Assembly: GCA_039090855.1 (NCBI GenBank)
Contig: CM077027.1
Location: 103,768,424 to 103,832,423, forward strand
Direction: 5' to 3'
Source: Macrothele yani
Taxonomy: Eukaryota; Arthropoda; Arachnida; Araneae; Macrothelidae
Length of the DNA: 64,000 nucleotides
Shown here: one piece after another, positions 11,184 to 21,269 of the stretch
Numbering within the stretch: the first letter of the stretch is position 1
Layout of the letters: each line of letters starts with the position of its first letter
Position numbers and translations under genes: made by a program
Notes under the pieces: generated by a model
What the model was told of the DNA's origin: nothing
The model's database searches: none
What the model saw: only the letters and a program-made list of their open reading frames with translations

Positions 11184-13894
11184 GTCATATTTCCATGTCA
11201 AGTGATCCAATTACTTTTACCTTACCATTTTATATTGCTTTCATTTTCAGTTTTCTAACAGTACTATAAAAGAAGGTCCCAGATATAATTTTTTTTTTTG
11301 ATCTCATCCAGTTTTTGAGTTTTATAAGGGTTTGAAATAAAAAATAAAAAAAATGACAATTTTGACCTTTCTGGACTACACAAAAACTTTAAAAGCTCAG
11401 CCCAGAATTGAGATATTTCAAAACTAAAAATGCCACTCTCTTCAGAAATTCATGGGCTTTAATATGATATGCCACATGATAGACTTATTTTAAGTTTTAT
11501 AATTAAGTTACAAAACTAAACATTTTAAAAAGTGATTAAAAAAATGAGTAAAATTTTTCAAAAAAAATTGTATTTATTATTTCAAATTTCTAAAAGCTTT
11601 CTGCAAAATTTGATCTTGGGATCTCAATGGGATCATACTTCAAAAAAATAGCACATAGTTCTTAATGAGTCTAATTGTAATTGTATTGATAACGGGCACT
11701 TCTCCCTGCAGTGTTTTGATATTAATTTTTATCGCAACAGAATAGGGCATTGGGGAAATTATTCATAATTCTTAATACCTCATCAGGTTTATTTTGTGTG
11801 GAAAATCAAAAAAATTGTCACACCTTTATAAAGTATTAAAAAAATTCTTGTTTGTACTTCATATCATGAACATTATAACAAAATAGATATCAAGCAAAAT
11901 TAGAAAAAAAAAAAATAACTTGCTCATCAAATGGGTCTGAAAACTTGTATTCTTCCATTATTTATACTTATCCAGATGCTTTTCAAGAGCATCTCTTGCA
12001 CACGACATTTAATTTTTTGTCAAAGTGTAAGTGCGACCAGTTGCAGTCCTTGGTTCGACCCTTGTTAGAACTTGTGCTCGCTCTACTTTAAGTACATCCT
12101 GACTAGAGAGGTAAACAAATGATGATGCTGGGCCTGGCGGGTGTAAGAAGCTCACAGTTGCTTCTTCACTTTCACAGTCCACCGGCAGCACATAGGTCAA
12201 CCATAATTTTTTATTGTATTCACATGTTACATATCCAGTTATCTCAACCATATCCAGAGATTTTGTACCTCCTTTAATGTCAAACTTCTGACCTTCATTC
12301 GTAAAGGAGTACACCTTGGTCACAATTTCTGTTGAACTTGTTGTAGATGGAATAAAGCAATGAAATCCTTGTGTTCCCTTGATCACTTACACTCTTTCAA
12401 AGCGTCGTTTTAGGGACATTTCTTCCTTTCTGTAATCCTCATTTGTTGAAAATAAGAACTGGATGAAAGGGATGTTATCTTGGCACCAGTGAAAGAGTTC
12501 CAGCAGTGTCATAATTTGGTCTGTGTAGGGTCTCTGTAAACTTGCCTTGGCTGCAAGGCACTTGACTATCCCTCCCAAACCATCACATACTCTTTTTCCA
12601 TGGGCTGTTGCATAGAAGTGCCACTCTGCATAAATACCAAAATCTTCTTTATGGTAACACAGGTTTCAGAAATTTTTCTTATTTTTGTATTCTGCACTTG
12701 ATCAGTCAGAAAAATAAAAGATTTTTTCCAAGGACAATAACATTTTCCTTGAAGAATGAGATCAGCTTATTCTGAAAAGAATGAACAGCTATAGTATTGT
12801 GTGTTAAGCATTCGGAAATCACAACAAAGCTTTTGAACTTAATCACCCCTCTTTGACTATAATATACAGCAAATAGATGAATTGTTGCCTGGTTGTTGTT
12901 CCAGTGGAGTGACTGGGCTTCATCTTGGAGGACAAAAGAGTAGTTCTCTGAAAAGTCCAATGTTATCAAGGCCTGATTCTCCCGAATGTTCGCTTTCAGG
13001 TGTGAGTAGTATGCTGCTTGTTGATGTGTAATGAAAGAGTGAGTTTTTAACAATACCAGCTGTTCACACAAATTTTCAATAAATTCTTCTGCAGGCTTTG
13101 TTTATGTCTCGAATGTACACCTATCAACCGAAACCCACTGTTTGTAGGTAATGCTTTCTATCATCTCTTCTTCCATATTGTTCATAAGCTGTTCCTTTAA
13201 GGTTTCTATTCCTGGACAACTCTTACAGCTACCCAAATGACACTGAGGAGTAGGAACTTGGCACATTATTTTATCAATGCATGTTTTATAGTCATTAAGC
13301 TTAGATCCATCGTTCAGAGTTGTCTTCGAATTTTCCACGAATTATCATCAACTTAACATTCTGGTGTTAGGTACTTACACAAACACAATGAGTTCCACTT
13401 GCACCCGTAAGGATACAATTCTTTGGTTGAAGTTCTGCAAATTTTGAAAAGTCAATTTTAACTGTGGGATGCAGAGTTTTAAACAGTTGGCATATTTCTT
13501 TAAGTTTTCTTAAAATAAGTCTTTTTTGCAGACGTATGGATGTTTCATCTTTTGTTTTAACAGTCACACAGTCTTTCTTTCCAGGCATTATTCGGCTTAC
13601 CTCATCGTTGATATAAAAGGTTTTGACTGTGTCTTGAACTTCAACATCTAACATTTTGCCTATTTTTGGATCTGGTGTAGACAAAATTCCATTTTCCCTA
13701 ACTAAGGCTTTTGCTTTCCTTGCCATTTGGTCACTTACTGAGAATTCCTTTTTAATTCTTTTACAAGACCAGCTTTTGGGAAGAACAGTCAAAATAAGAA
13801 AATTTTCACTTCTCATTTGTTTTTGTCTGAACCTTTCTTTAAGCTGTTTGATTATCTCTGAATCTGCGTCAAATTCTTCACTAGATATAAACAT
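11184..13894 (-). mobile_element. Unnamed DNA transposon (multi-copy, possible RNase H-fold transposase)
   Basis: The coding part is 13894-12009 on the minus strand. Its downstream non-coding flank (about 11660-11184) is homologous to two coding-free repeats elsewhere in the window: 24783-25260 (same orientation as 11184-11660) and 32385-32878 (opposite). All three share a terminus resembling GTCATTCTATATCAAGTGA and an internal GGGATCTCAATGGGATCAT. I infer that this terminus is the 3' end of the family. The 5' side is cut by a Penelope element near 13900. The family name is unknown to me. Confidence 0.55.
12009..13894 (-). pseudogene. Uncharacterised transposon protein with possible DDE-type motifs
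   Basis: Nearly continuous coding is broken by a few stops and shifts. In order there are: LPKSWSCKRIKKEFSVSDQM (about 13790-13730), which looks DNA-binding; MPGKKDCVTVK; FSKFAELQPKNC (about 13450-13415); a Cys-rich stretch CHLGSCKSCPG (about 13240-13210); YKQWVSVDR; LDFSENYSFVLQDE then HWNNNQATIH (about 12960-12880); IFYFSD then EYKNKKNF (about 12715-12670); and EWHFYATAHGK then DGLGG (about 12620-12565). D in LDFSENY, D in YFSD and the later H/D block are spaced like the acidic strands of an RNase H fold. I recognise it as a multi-copy arthropod-type family without a confirmed function. The catalytic role is inference. Confidence 0.6.
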
Positions 13895-14008
13895 CTAAAA
13901 CGAGCGAAACACTGAGTCATGTACAGTAAAAGGTTTATTTAGCGGTAGCTTTCGGTCATCCTACGACCTTTATCACCCGCGATCGACTGGATGGGCTGGT
14001 TGCCAGAA

Positions 14009-14431
14009 CTACAATTTGAAGTTGGGGTGTTGGAAATGTTGCCAGATTTTAGAAGAAAGATCCAAATAAATGGGATTTGGTGAGGGGTATCTGAATTGCA
14101 GTTTTTTTGTGAACAACATTTCAATGCTCTCTTGGAAACACAGAGATGCCTTGTTGATGAATGGGGCAACTTTTTTGGTTTCTTTCCAAATGGGAACTGC
14201 AGAGGTGTCTTCAACGGTTAGTGCAGATAAAGCTGTCTTTGGAAGACCATTGGAAACATCTTTTTTGTGTTCACCAAGTCTTGTTTTGATGCTACGGTAT
14301 GTGCTTCCAATATACACTGAGAGACCAGAGGAATTTGAAATGGGAATATCATAAACTCCAGGGGTGTCCAAGGGTGAGACAGGATCCCTGTCTTTAAGCA
14401 GGCACATTATTGCAGAAGGGTTTGGTTTCAC
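14009..14431 (-). CDS. GIY-YIG endonuclease domain of the Penelope element
   Basis: The 140-residue frame has GVYDIPISN (about 25-33), SVYIGSTYRSIKTRLGEHK (about 38-56) and a later ENLW-type region. GVY...VYIG is the GIY-YIG signature, with the following Arg (46/51) and a downstream Glu as expected catalytic residues. It lies in frame after one stop codon from the reverse transcriptase. The frame ends NFKL-stop, and the downstream sequence still reads FWQPAHPVDRG, so the usual tail is also cut by a stop. Confidence 0.85.
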   Translation of the reverse strand: MKPNPSAIMCLLKDRDPVSPLDTPGVYDIPISNSSGLSVYIGSTYRSIKTRLGEHKKDVSNGLPKTALSALTVEDTSAVPIWKETKKVAPFINKASLCFQESIEMLFTKKLQFRYPSPNPIYLDLSSKIWQHFQHPNFKL

Positions 14432-14440
14432 TGTGAGAGT

Positions 14441-15190
14441 TTAGCCCATAGTTTTGAAAAGTTTACACATCTTATAAGAGAAGGATCCATGGAAAGGGAT
14501 AGAACCAATGAATGGTAGTTTTTCCATTATTATTGGTGAGAGAGCAGACAGATTTTTCAAGTGGGAATTTTGGAGGAATTTTTTAATTGTAGAAGGTGGG
14601 AACTGTTGGGCTTCAGCAATTTTGTTTATGGTGTCAATTTCTTCATTGAAGGAAGATTCAGTGTTGCAGACAATCCTGGCACGATTGACGTAAGTTTTAA
14701 AGGCTGCAAATTTGTGAGCAGTTGGGGAGTGGAATAAAAATGGGGTTATGTTTGCTATTGCAGAGGGTTTTCTGTAGACAGATCTGTTGAGATGATTCCC
14801 TTGCCTTGCCAAGTGGGCATCCAAAAAGTCAATGCCTTGCTGTGATTCTTCATTGATGGTGAATTTTATTGATGGGAACTTTAGGGAAATCTTTTCAAGA
14901 AGAGATTCAAGGTCAGTTCTATTGTGTGGCCAAATTACAAAAATATCATCAACATATCGAAGCCAAACGGAAGGTTGTAGATTGTGTTCCATGACTATGG
15001 TTTTTTTTTCGATATGTTGCATGAAAATTTCAGCCAGAAGTGGAGAGAGAGGTGAACCCATCGGAAGTTCTTCTTGCTGACAGTAGTATTTGTTGTTAAA
15101 CTTGAAACAATTAAGATCTCTCAGAGTTCGAAGGCAGTCATACAGGTCTTTTGTTAGTGGGCCAGAGAGTGATTGGTTTTCTTTTAGCAA
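14441..15190 (-). CDS. Penelope reverse transcriptase, C-terminal half
   Basis: 249 residues are open. Motif B is LPMGSPLSPLLAEIF (about 42-56) and motif C is WLRYVDDIFVI (about 76-86), followed by GIDFLDAHL and VYRKPSA. Motif A and the N-terminal DKG-type block are absent because of 5' truncation. A single TAA separates this frame from the endonuclease at 14431-14009, which continues in the same frame, so the original protein was one RT-EN polypeptide. Confidence 0.85.
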   Translation of the reverse strand: MLKENQSLSGPLTKDLYDCLRTLRDLNCFKFNNKYYCQQEELPMGSPLSPLLAEIFMQHIEKKTIVMEHNLQPSVWLRYVDDIFVIWPHNRTDLESLLEKISLKFPSIKFTINEESQQGIDFLDAHLARQGNHLNRSVYRKPSAIANITPFLFHSPTAHKFAAFKTYVNRARIVCNTESSFNEEIDTINKIAEAQQFPPSTIKKFLQNSHLKNLSALSPIIMEKLPFIGSIPFHGSFSYKMCKLFKTMG

Positions 15191-15235
15191 TTTTCCAACC
15201 CAATAGTTTAAAAGATTGGGTGAAAGTTATATTCT

Positions 15236-15720
15236 GCAACATTTGGATGAATTCATAGCTGTCAACTACAGTGGTGCAAATGAATATTGAGGACATCTAA
15301 GAAATTAAAAACTGTGATATTTAAAACACACACACACACAAATTACTAGCAGCAGTGAAGCTGTAGCAGCTGAAAATTTGTAGAACTTTTCTTCTGAAAA
15401 AGATGTTTTGGAAGCTCTAAAGATAGTATTGTAATGCTATGAAAGAAGAGAAAATGGTATTCAGATTCTGCAAAAAGTCTGATGTTTACATCCATACGAG
15501 TGTATATCAGTCTTCAAGGGGGGAAACCAAATGAAAATCTGAAATTTTTTTATACCCTCTTAAATTATAAGGCCTTTGGCATATTAAGATACTGCTGTTC
15601 CTGAAAATTTATGCAGTTGTATTTCGTAGAACATTCATGGCTATCAGATAATGAATACCGATTATTTACAGCAATCCAATTATAAATCCTGAAATAGCTT
15701 GTTCTTACTGATCATCCATG
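15236..15720. other. No gene seen
   Basis: AT-rich with a short CA run near 15330. This may be the displaced 5' part of the unnamed transposon, but I could not confirm homology. Confidence 0.45.
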
Positions 15721-15915
15721 TAACGTCTATCAGAAAACTTAAAAATTTCATCACCCTGGCAGCAGAAATGTAACTCACATCTCCCGATTTCTGTTCAAGT
15801 ATGCCACATATTACACAGTTTACTCAGAGCATACTCGAACAGAAAGTTGGGTTAGATTGCCGCCCCAGGGTGATGAAATTTTTAAGTTTTCTGAGTATGT
15901 GTCATGGATGATCAT
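15721..15915. repeat. Fold-back pair of SINE-A pieces
   Basis: Left arm (about 15728-15800) has CAGAAAACTTAAAAATTTCA followed by tRNA-head remnants. Right arm (about 15820-15895) is its inverse, ending TGAAATTTTTAAGTTTTCTG. The arms also share the mutated head (ACTCGAACAGAAAG against CTGTTCAAGT). The whole would form a hairpin of about 170 bases. It matches the SINE-A head and body junction at 8940-9000. Confidence 0.7.
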
Positions 15916-16410
15916 TAAGAACTCTAAGCATTTTCAGGATTTAAAATCTAATTGCTATTGATATTCTAGTGAATTTCCCATGTGTTTACGAGGAGTATTT
16001 CTTCCTTTATTGTAAATAGTTATATTTCCTGTTGACTTCAGCAAAAAACTTGGTACACCATAATCCAATTATCACACTGAAAAAGGCAGTATTGTTGTTT
16101 TCTTTTAGTCAAAATGTACGGATATGCAAGTTATTTTTTTCATTCAAAGCTATCATTTTAAGCATTAACTTTGATTTACAAAGCTTTTCATTTTACACAT
16201 TTTCACCACCGCACTGTTTCAATCTAAGACATCCTTGTTGAAACTTTCTCTCATACATAAATATCATGCTCTTAAATAATGGGTAGAAGCACTGTATTGT
16301 TTGAAATGTGTTCTGAAGATTAATTTTATAATAGTAAATTTGAAAAGAGTTGAGGAATTGAGGGACAGAGATTTTTGCAATGAACACATTCAGATAGTGT
16401 ACTTATTTAT
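15916..16410. other. No gene seen
   Basis: AT-rich sequence without recognisable motifs. Confidence 0.5.
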
Positions 16411-16566
16411 TATGAGGCGTGATCAAACAAAACCTGTCTGTTCTGCTGTATGTGAAATGTACTTGTGTGTTATGTGGCATGATAGTCTCATTGCATACAA
16501 CAATTGAGAAAGGATTGGTTATGTTCACAGGATGCATGTGTGTTCAAGATGTCTATAAACATGGCT
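16411..16566 (+). mobile_element. 5' end of a split mariner
   Basis: It starts with TATGAGGCGTGATCAAACAA, typical of the end of SETMAR/GVQW3-type mariners, and runs to ATGGCT at 16561-16566. The coding sequence resumes at 23837 with ATGGCTGATGTC. The 7.27 kb between are a later insertion that repeats ATGGCT on both sides. Confidence 0.7.
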
Positions 16567-16790
16567 CAGGGGTTAAAAAATATTTCAAAAATTAGATGCC
16601 CAGCTGGGCATGTGCAGTAATTATTTACCTGCCCAGGAAGTAAAAGCTGGATGCCCAGGAAAATTTCTCTTTAACAAATCAAGAACCTCATTTTCTTTTT
16701 AAGTTCAAATATATGATGAACTTTTTTATGCATGTTTTGCTTTTTCATTTTAAAGGTCTGCATTTAGAATGTTCAATGCACGAGAAAGCA

Positions 16791-16882
16791 CAGCCCTTTG
16801 TGAAACTGCTGAAATTTCTACTAGCCAATGTGGCTAGTGGAATAAAAATTTCACTAGCCAAATGACAAAATCTACGGGCCAT
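16791..16882. repeat. CTAGCC-type terminal repeat (partner at 21183-21262)
   Basis: CAGCCCTTTGTGAAACTG is followed by short inverted CTAGCCAATGTGGCTAG motifs. A homologous block with CTCGCCATCATTAGCTAC and ACTAGCCACTAC lies at 21183-21262. Together they look like the two subterminal ends of a decayed hAT-type element enclosing 16.9-21.2 kb. No transposase remains. Confidence 0.4.
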
Positions 16883-18520
16883 AAGAAATTAAATAATAAT
16901 AATAATTCAGTAACTTCTCCACTTTCGCTTTTATGAAATTAAATGGGTGCATGTTTTTTTTTCTTTCTAATGAGAGACACCTCCCCCATTAACTTCATAA
17001 AAACAGATGCAGAGCAGTTACTGCAAAGGATCATTAGATTCACTGCAAATATTGCATATGCTTTTGCTCCAAAATGATTGATTTTTTGATAATTTATTTT
17101 CACTGCTGTAATATCATTATTCTTACTATCTTAATTTACACAAACATAATTTATTTTTGAGAGGCCATTAAATTTAGATGTCTGACTTCTTTTAATAATA
17201 TTTAAAACAAAGGGACAAAAGCTATGATATATATAAAGTGACACTAATAATGTTGATGTAGTTTACCACTGATACATACTGTGTCTGATCTTCCCATCAA
17301 AGGTATCTGCCTGCCACAATTGAATAGCATTTTGAGGATCAAAATCTTCAATTGAAGTGCGGCATCTAATCATCATTAGGTTGTTTAAAGTGTCATTATT
17401 TAGACGTGCCCAATTACTGGTTTTTATGAGGTTCATTGCTGATGCTCCACGTCAATGGCTCGTGCGTCACTGCCGCCAAGGTCCTCGCGCGCTGCGCCGC
17501 AGCAATTTTCTTTCACTCCTGATACATTCTCATGTGTTCTGTCGCCGGATTGCAGTGTTTATCTAAAGCTGACGAGTTGCTCTTCTGCGTAGACTATGTT
17601 CGATGTATTTCTGCTTAGTTTTTCGACAACTACATGCCGAAATTGTGAAATTTTTTAAGTTTTCCAACTGCGATCTAAAGTTTTGTAACCAACACTGTAT
17701 TTGATTACACTTCTAATGTTTTAAATCGACAGATCTCGACGTTAGCTTTCGTTTGAGACTGATTTCGCCGTCGTAGCGCTTTGCAGTGCCGAGTTATACT
17801 GATTAGAAGTTGGGGCGCGGCGCAGCGCAAGCCCCCCCTCTCCGTCCGCTTATTGCTGCGCAGTAGCTCAAGGTCACTAACAAGTCTGTTCCTTTAGCTA
17901 TCGAACGACACTAGGTTGGTTTGTGTTGATAATATAGAAATTATTAGACCAAACTGAGATGCCCATTTCTTCATAACGCTCAACTTTTTGTACTGGCCAC
18001 CTAGTACTGGTCTGATTTTAAAGACTTATTCATGTCAAAAAAACCTGCTACATACTTCCTGTTGTTCCTAAGCTGTAGTGAATTTCCGAGATCCAACGTG
18101 TGGAACACGCGGCCTCTGAATAGCATTGTCGACGGAGGAGGATAAGAAACGTGTTTAAACATTGTGATGGGACTCCGGATGGGATCGCTCACGAAACTAC
18201 GATGTCCACGATTACTCGCCTGGTAGGCGAATTTCCGATGAACAATCCCTCGATGCAGCGTCTGTAACGAGGCATCGCAAGAAACTGCATCGGAGACGTG
18301 CGCCTGCGTGAGGATCAGCCGATATTCACGTGTCTCGGACTGGGGAAACCGGTTTGAACAACGGTGTTTGGTCACGGCAAAGAATGGCGATGTAATCGCC
18401 ATCAGCTTGGTGGCACGCGATGGTGATTACATCGTGAGCATTTACATCACAGTGGTGATGAATCGTAGTTTCGTCAGTCGAAACACCGTAACATCAATGT
18501 TAAAGTCACACCGGTTTTTC
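16883..18520. other. No gene seen; GC-richer patch near 17440-17870 and 18060-18520
   Basis: The first part is AT-rich. 17440-17870 and 18060-18520 contain more CpG, like an old promoter or the 5' region of the surrounding element. Frames here have no recognisable domain. Confidence 0.4.
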
Positions 18521-18531
18521 ACGATATATCG
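18521..18531. repeat. Target-site duplication of the ORF1-only LINE
   Basis: ACGATATATCG recurs exactly at 21112-21122, directly after the LINE's 3' end. Confidence 0.9.
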
Positions 18532-19419
18532 CCCCGCACGGGGATAACTGGTTTTCCAGTTATTTGGGGAGCGGCGCCCCCACGGCCCGAGCTGACCTTG
18601 TGACTGGTCAACATCTGATGTCATGCCACCGCTTGTTTTTATTTTGGTGCTGATGGTGTATGCAGGGACGGCTGTTCATCCAGCTGTTGGGGAGTCGCGG
18701 CCCCACGATCCCGAGCTGGTCTTGTGTCTCGCTTTTTCGTTTTTATTTATTTTCTCCACTGGCTAGTTGCCCGTGTTGTATACTTTACCTAATCTCTACC
18801 ACGTTATGTCCTAACACCCCGGTCTTGTGGTTTTGTTACCCTCCACCACTAACTGATTTATATTAACCGCTCAGTTCGTAGGTTGCTGAGATTCTGTTTA
18901 GGTTCCCTGCCAGGATTTGTCTTCTTTGGGTTTCTTTTTTTCCTTTTAGCTGGTTTGGGTGCTAGGCCTACCTGCATGTTTGCCGCGTGCGGAGACCCGT
19001 GAGGCGGAAATGGGATGTCTGGCGGCTGAGGTCGCAGGAGACCGGATAAGTGCCTCCTGTGTACCAACACTCCTCTTCGACCCCGGCTTCGCTGTAAACG
19101 GGAGGCTAGAGACTAACCCACCTCTAGTCAGAAGTCATGTACCAAGTTGTGTACAGGGCTTTAGCGGCTTTTTTGTCGTATGGCACGGCAGGGTGAGCCC
19201 GGGGCTGTGGGATCATGCCAAAGGCGTTGGCATGACGGTACCAGGAGGCCGAAGTGTCCGCCGAGTGCGTGTGATCACAGCCAACGGACTATATCTGCAA
19301 CGTATAAGCTCCAGAACTGTGTCTAGCGTCATTTTCTTGGCTTGCGGACCTCCAGTTCTCCCTTGTAGGGCTCGGTGGTGGGTGGAGTAGTCTGCAGACG
19401 AATCTTCCTTCTTTTTTCC

Positions 19420-20535
19420 ATGGGTAGAAACAAAAAACAAAACTCCAAATTTCGGACACCTGTGAATATGATAGTTGACAACAACTCTCCTTCGTCTTCT
19501 CAACCTACCAAGTCTCATACCCTTAAACGATCTTTAGACCATGACCTGGACCAAGAATGTGGAACCTCTTCTTCGGCAGCTGTACCAGTCGCTCCGAAGC
19601 GTCGTCTCCCATCGATTGCTGTGACTACGCATGCTACACACTTACTTGTAGAATCCATCGATCCGAATGAGAGACTGTCCACCAGATCTCCATTTTTTAT
19701 TTCTAAAGCTTTGGACGCTGCGGTTGGCCCCTTGAAGTCTGTGAGGAAGCTTCGCTCTGGGGACCTGCTTGTTCAAACTTGCAGTGTTTCTCAGAGTAAC
19801 ACTCTTTTGCTCCTTACTAGTCTTCAAGGCATTCCTGTCAAAGTGGCACCTCACCCGTTTCTTAACACCTCTCGGGGTGTTATTTGGGAATTTGATCTCT
19901 TGCCATGCAGTGAAGAAGAATTGGTGACTGAACTTGCAGATCAAGGTGTTATTGCTGCGCGCCGTATGATGTTTCGGCGCGATGGTTCTTTAATTAAGTC
20001 TAAAAATGTTATCTTGACTTTTAACTCCCCGAAGGTTCCGACCGAAATCAAGGCTGGCTACTTGGTCTGTGGAGTTCGCCCGTACATTCCCAGTCCTCTG
20101 CGCTGTTTCAGGTGCCAGAGGTACGGGCATTCACAACGTTTTTGTAAGAGTTCCGCTCGTTGCGCAAATTGTGGCTCCAGTGAACATGACGGGGAAGGTT
20201 GCACTTCTGCGGCCTCCTGTGTTAACTGTGGTGAGGCCCATGCGGCTTACTCCCGCACCTGTATGAAATGGAAGGACGAGATGGCAATCCAGCGCCTCAA
20301 GACCCTGGACGGCCTCTCGTACCCTGCTGCCAAAGCCAAGTTGGGTATTCCCAACACCCGACAGCGTAGTTTTGCCGCAGTTGTTCAGTCTCAGCCACCA
20401 CCCGTGCAGCCCTTTGTTCCGCGCCCTGTAGCTCTCGCCGCACTTGCCAAGCGATCTACAGTTGAACAAGCGACACAGGTGGATTTCACCGAGCTCCAGC
20501 TTATTCGACCAGCTGAGTCTGCGCCTTCTCTTTGA
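19420..20535 (+). CDS. LINE ORF1 protein with three zinc knuckles, intact
   Basis: 371 residues from the ATG at 19420. The open frame reaches further 5' but without an ATG. A basic Lys-rich start is followed by an RRM-like region (about 85-225) with SVRKLRSGDLLVQT and IKAGYLVCGVRPYIPSPLR. Three zinc knuckles follow: CFRCQRYGHSQRFC (about 229-242), CANCGSSEHDGEGC and CVNCGEAHAAYSRTC. This is the nucleic-acid-binding chaperone that coats LINE RNA. It matches 39023-40276 in order but is shorter at the C-terminus. No stop or shift is present although the element has lost ORF2. Confidence 0.88.
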   Translation: MGRNKKQNSKFRTPVNMIVDNNSPSSSQPTKSHTLKRSLDHDLDQECGTSSSAAVPVAPKRRLPSIAVTTHATHLLVESIDPNERLSTRSPFFISKALDAAVGPLKSVRKLRSGDLLVQTCSVSQSNTLLLLTSLQGIPVKVAPHPFLNTSRGVIWEFDLLPCSEEELVTELADQGVIAARRMMFRRDGSLIKSKNVILTFNSPKVPTEIKAGYLVCGVRPYIPSPLRCFRCQRYGHSQRFCKSSARCANCGSSEHDGEGCTSAASCVNCGEAHAAYSRTCMKWKDEMAIQRLKTLDGLSYPAAKAKLGIPNTRQRSFAAVVQSQPPPVQPFVPRPVALAALAKRSTVEQATQVDFTELQLIRPAESAPSL

Positions 20536-20671
20536 AGACGACCGACTCTTCCAGTTCCCAGCGGAAGGCCTGCACGTGCTGGAGAGCCGGCCCTCAATCC
20601 TCTAAGGTGTGCAGTGTCCATCCACATGTCGCGGCCATCATGGCCGACTTTGCAGCTGTCTCGGACTCAGC

Positions 20672-20838
20672 GCGGTCCCCACCCTCCACCAACATTATAG
20701 AGGAACATAGGGGGAGGAGAGTGACAGTTCGTCCCCAGCCTCAAACAACATTGCAGAGGACCATGGGGGGAAGAGAGTGACAGTTCGTCCCCGCCCTCTG
20801 CCAGCATTGCAGAGGAGTGTGGGGGGAGGAGAGTGACT
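20672..20838. repeat. 56-bp tandem repeat, three units
   Basis: The GTCCCC-containing units start at 20675, 20731 and 20787. Each includes GTGACAGTTCGTCCCC and GCAGAGGA-type blocks ending in GGGGGGAGGAGAGTGAC. It lies after ORF1 and before a 24-base A run (about 20862-20885). It is absent from the full-length LINE and may be a captured piece ending in poly(A). Confidence 0.85.
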
Positions 20839-21269
20839 CATCCTTTGTGTAGTTGTGTTTAAAAAAAAAAAAAAAAAAAAAAAAACGGAAGTTATAATTA
20901 TAATAGTGATTTAATAAATTTTTCTTATAAACCTACTTAACTACCTTGTCTTCACAGCTTTCATCATGCTCTTTTTCGGCTTTTACCGGGCCTGTCTGTT
21001 CTTGATCATTTTCAACGTTTTTCACAATCTGTGGCTGATAGTTCTTTGTCTGGCGCTCTTTGGCCAAGCCTGGCCCTTGCGCCAATAAATCCAACAACCA
21101 ACCAACCAACCACGATATATCGATACATTGCCGAGTCCTAGTAGGGGAAAAAGTTGGACAAAATAGTTACTCACTTGGGGGGAAATTCTACTCGCCATCA
21201 TTAGCTACTATACTAAAAAAATTTACTAGCCACTACAAAAGATCTGGTCGCCATTTGGGGACTGACGAC

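Larger units (their letters stand above)
13910..15235 (-). mobile_element. Penelope element with GIY-YIG endonuclease, 5'-truncated
   Basis: It holds the C-terminal half of a reverse transcriptase followed by a GIY-YIG endonuclease, which is the standard Penelope order. Coding stops being recognisable upstream of about 15235, so the first half of the enzyme is missing. The 3' end falls within a few tens of bases of the start of the unnamed transposon's coding region (13894), which suggests insertion into that element. Confidence 0.85.
18532..21111 (+). mobile_element. ORF1-only derivative of an I-group LINE
   Basis: The 5' start (CCCCGCACGGGGATAACTGG) matches that of the full-length copy at 38220. 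The 3' end, with GCCAATAAA followed by CAACCAACCAACC, matches that at 47556. Between them only ORF1 (19420-20535) is present. The endonuclease, reverse transcriptase and RNase H region is missing and replaced by a 56-bp tandem repeat and a poly(A) run. The 11-bp target duplication shows that both ends are genuine. The size of 2.58 kb compares with about 6.1 kb for the full-length element. Confidence 0.88.
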
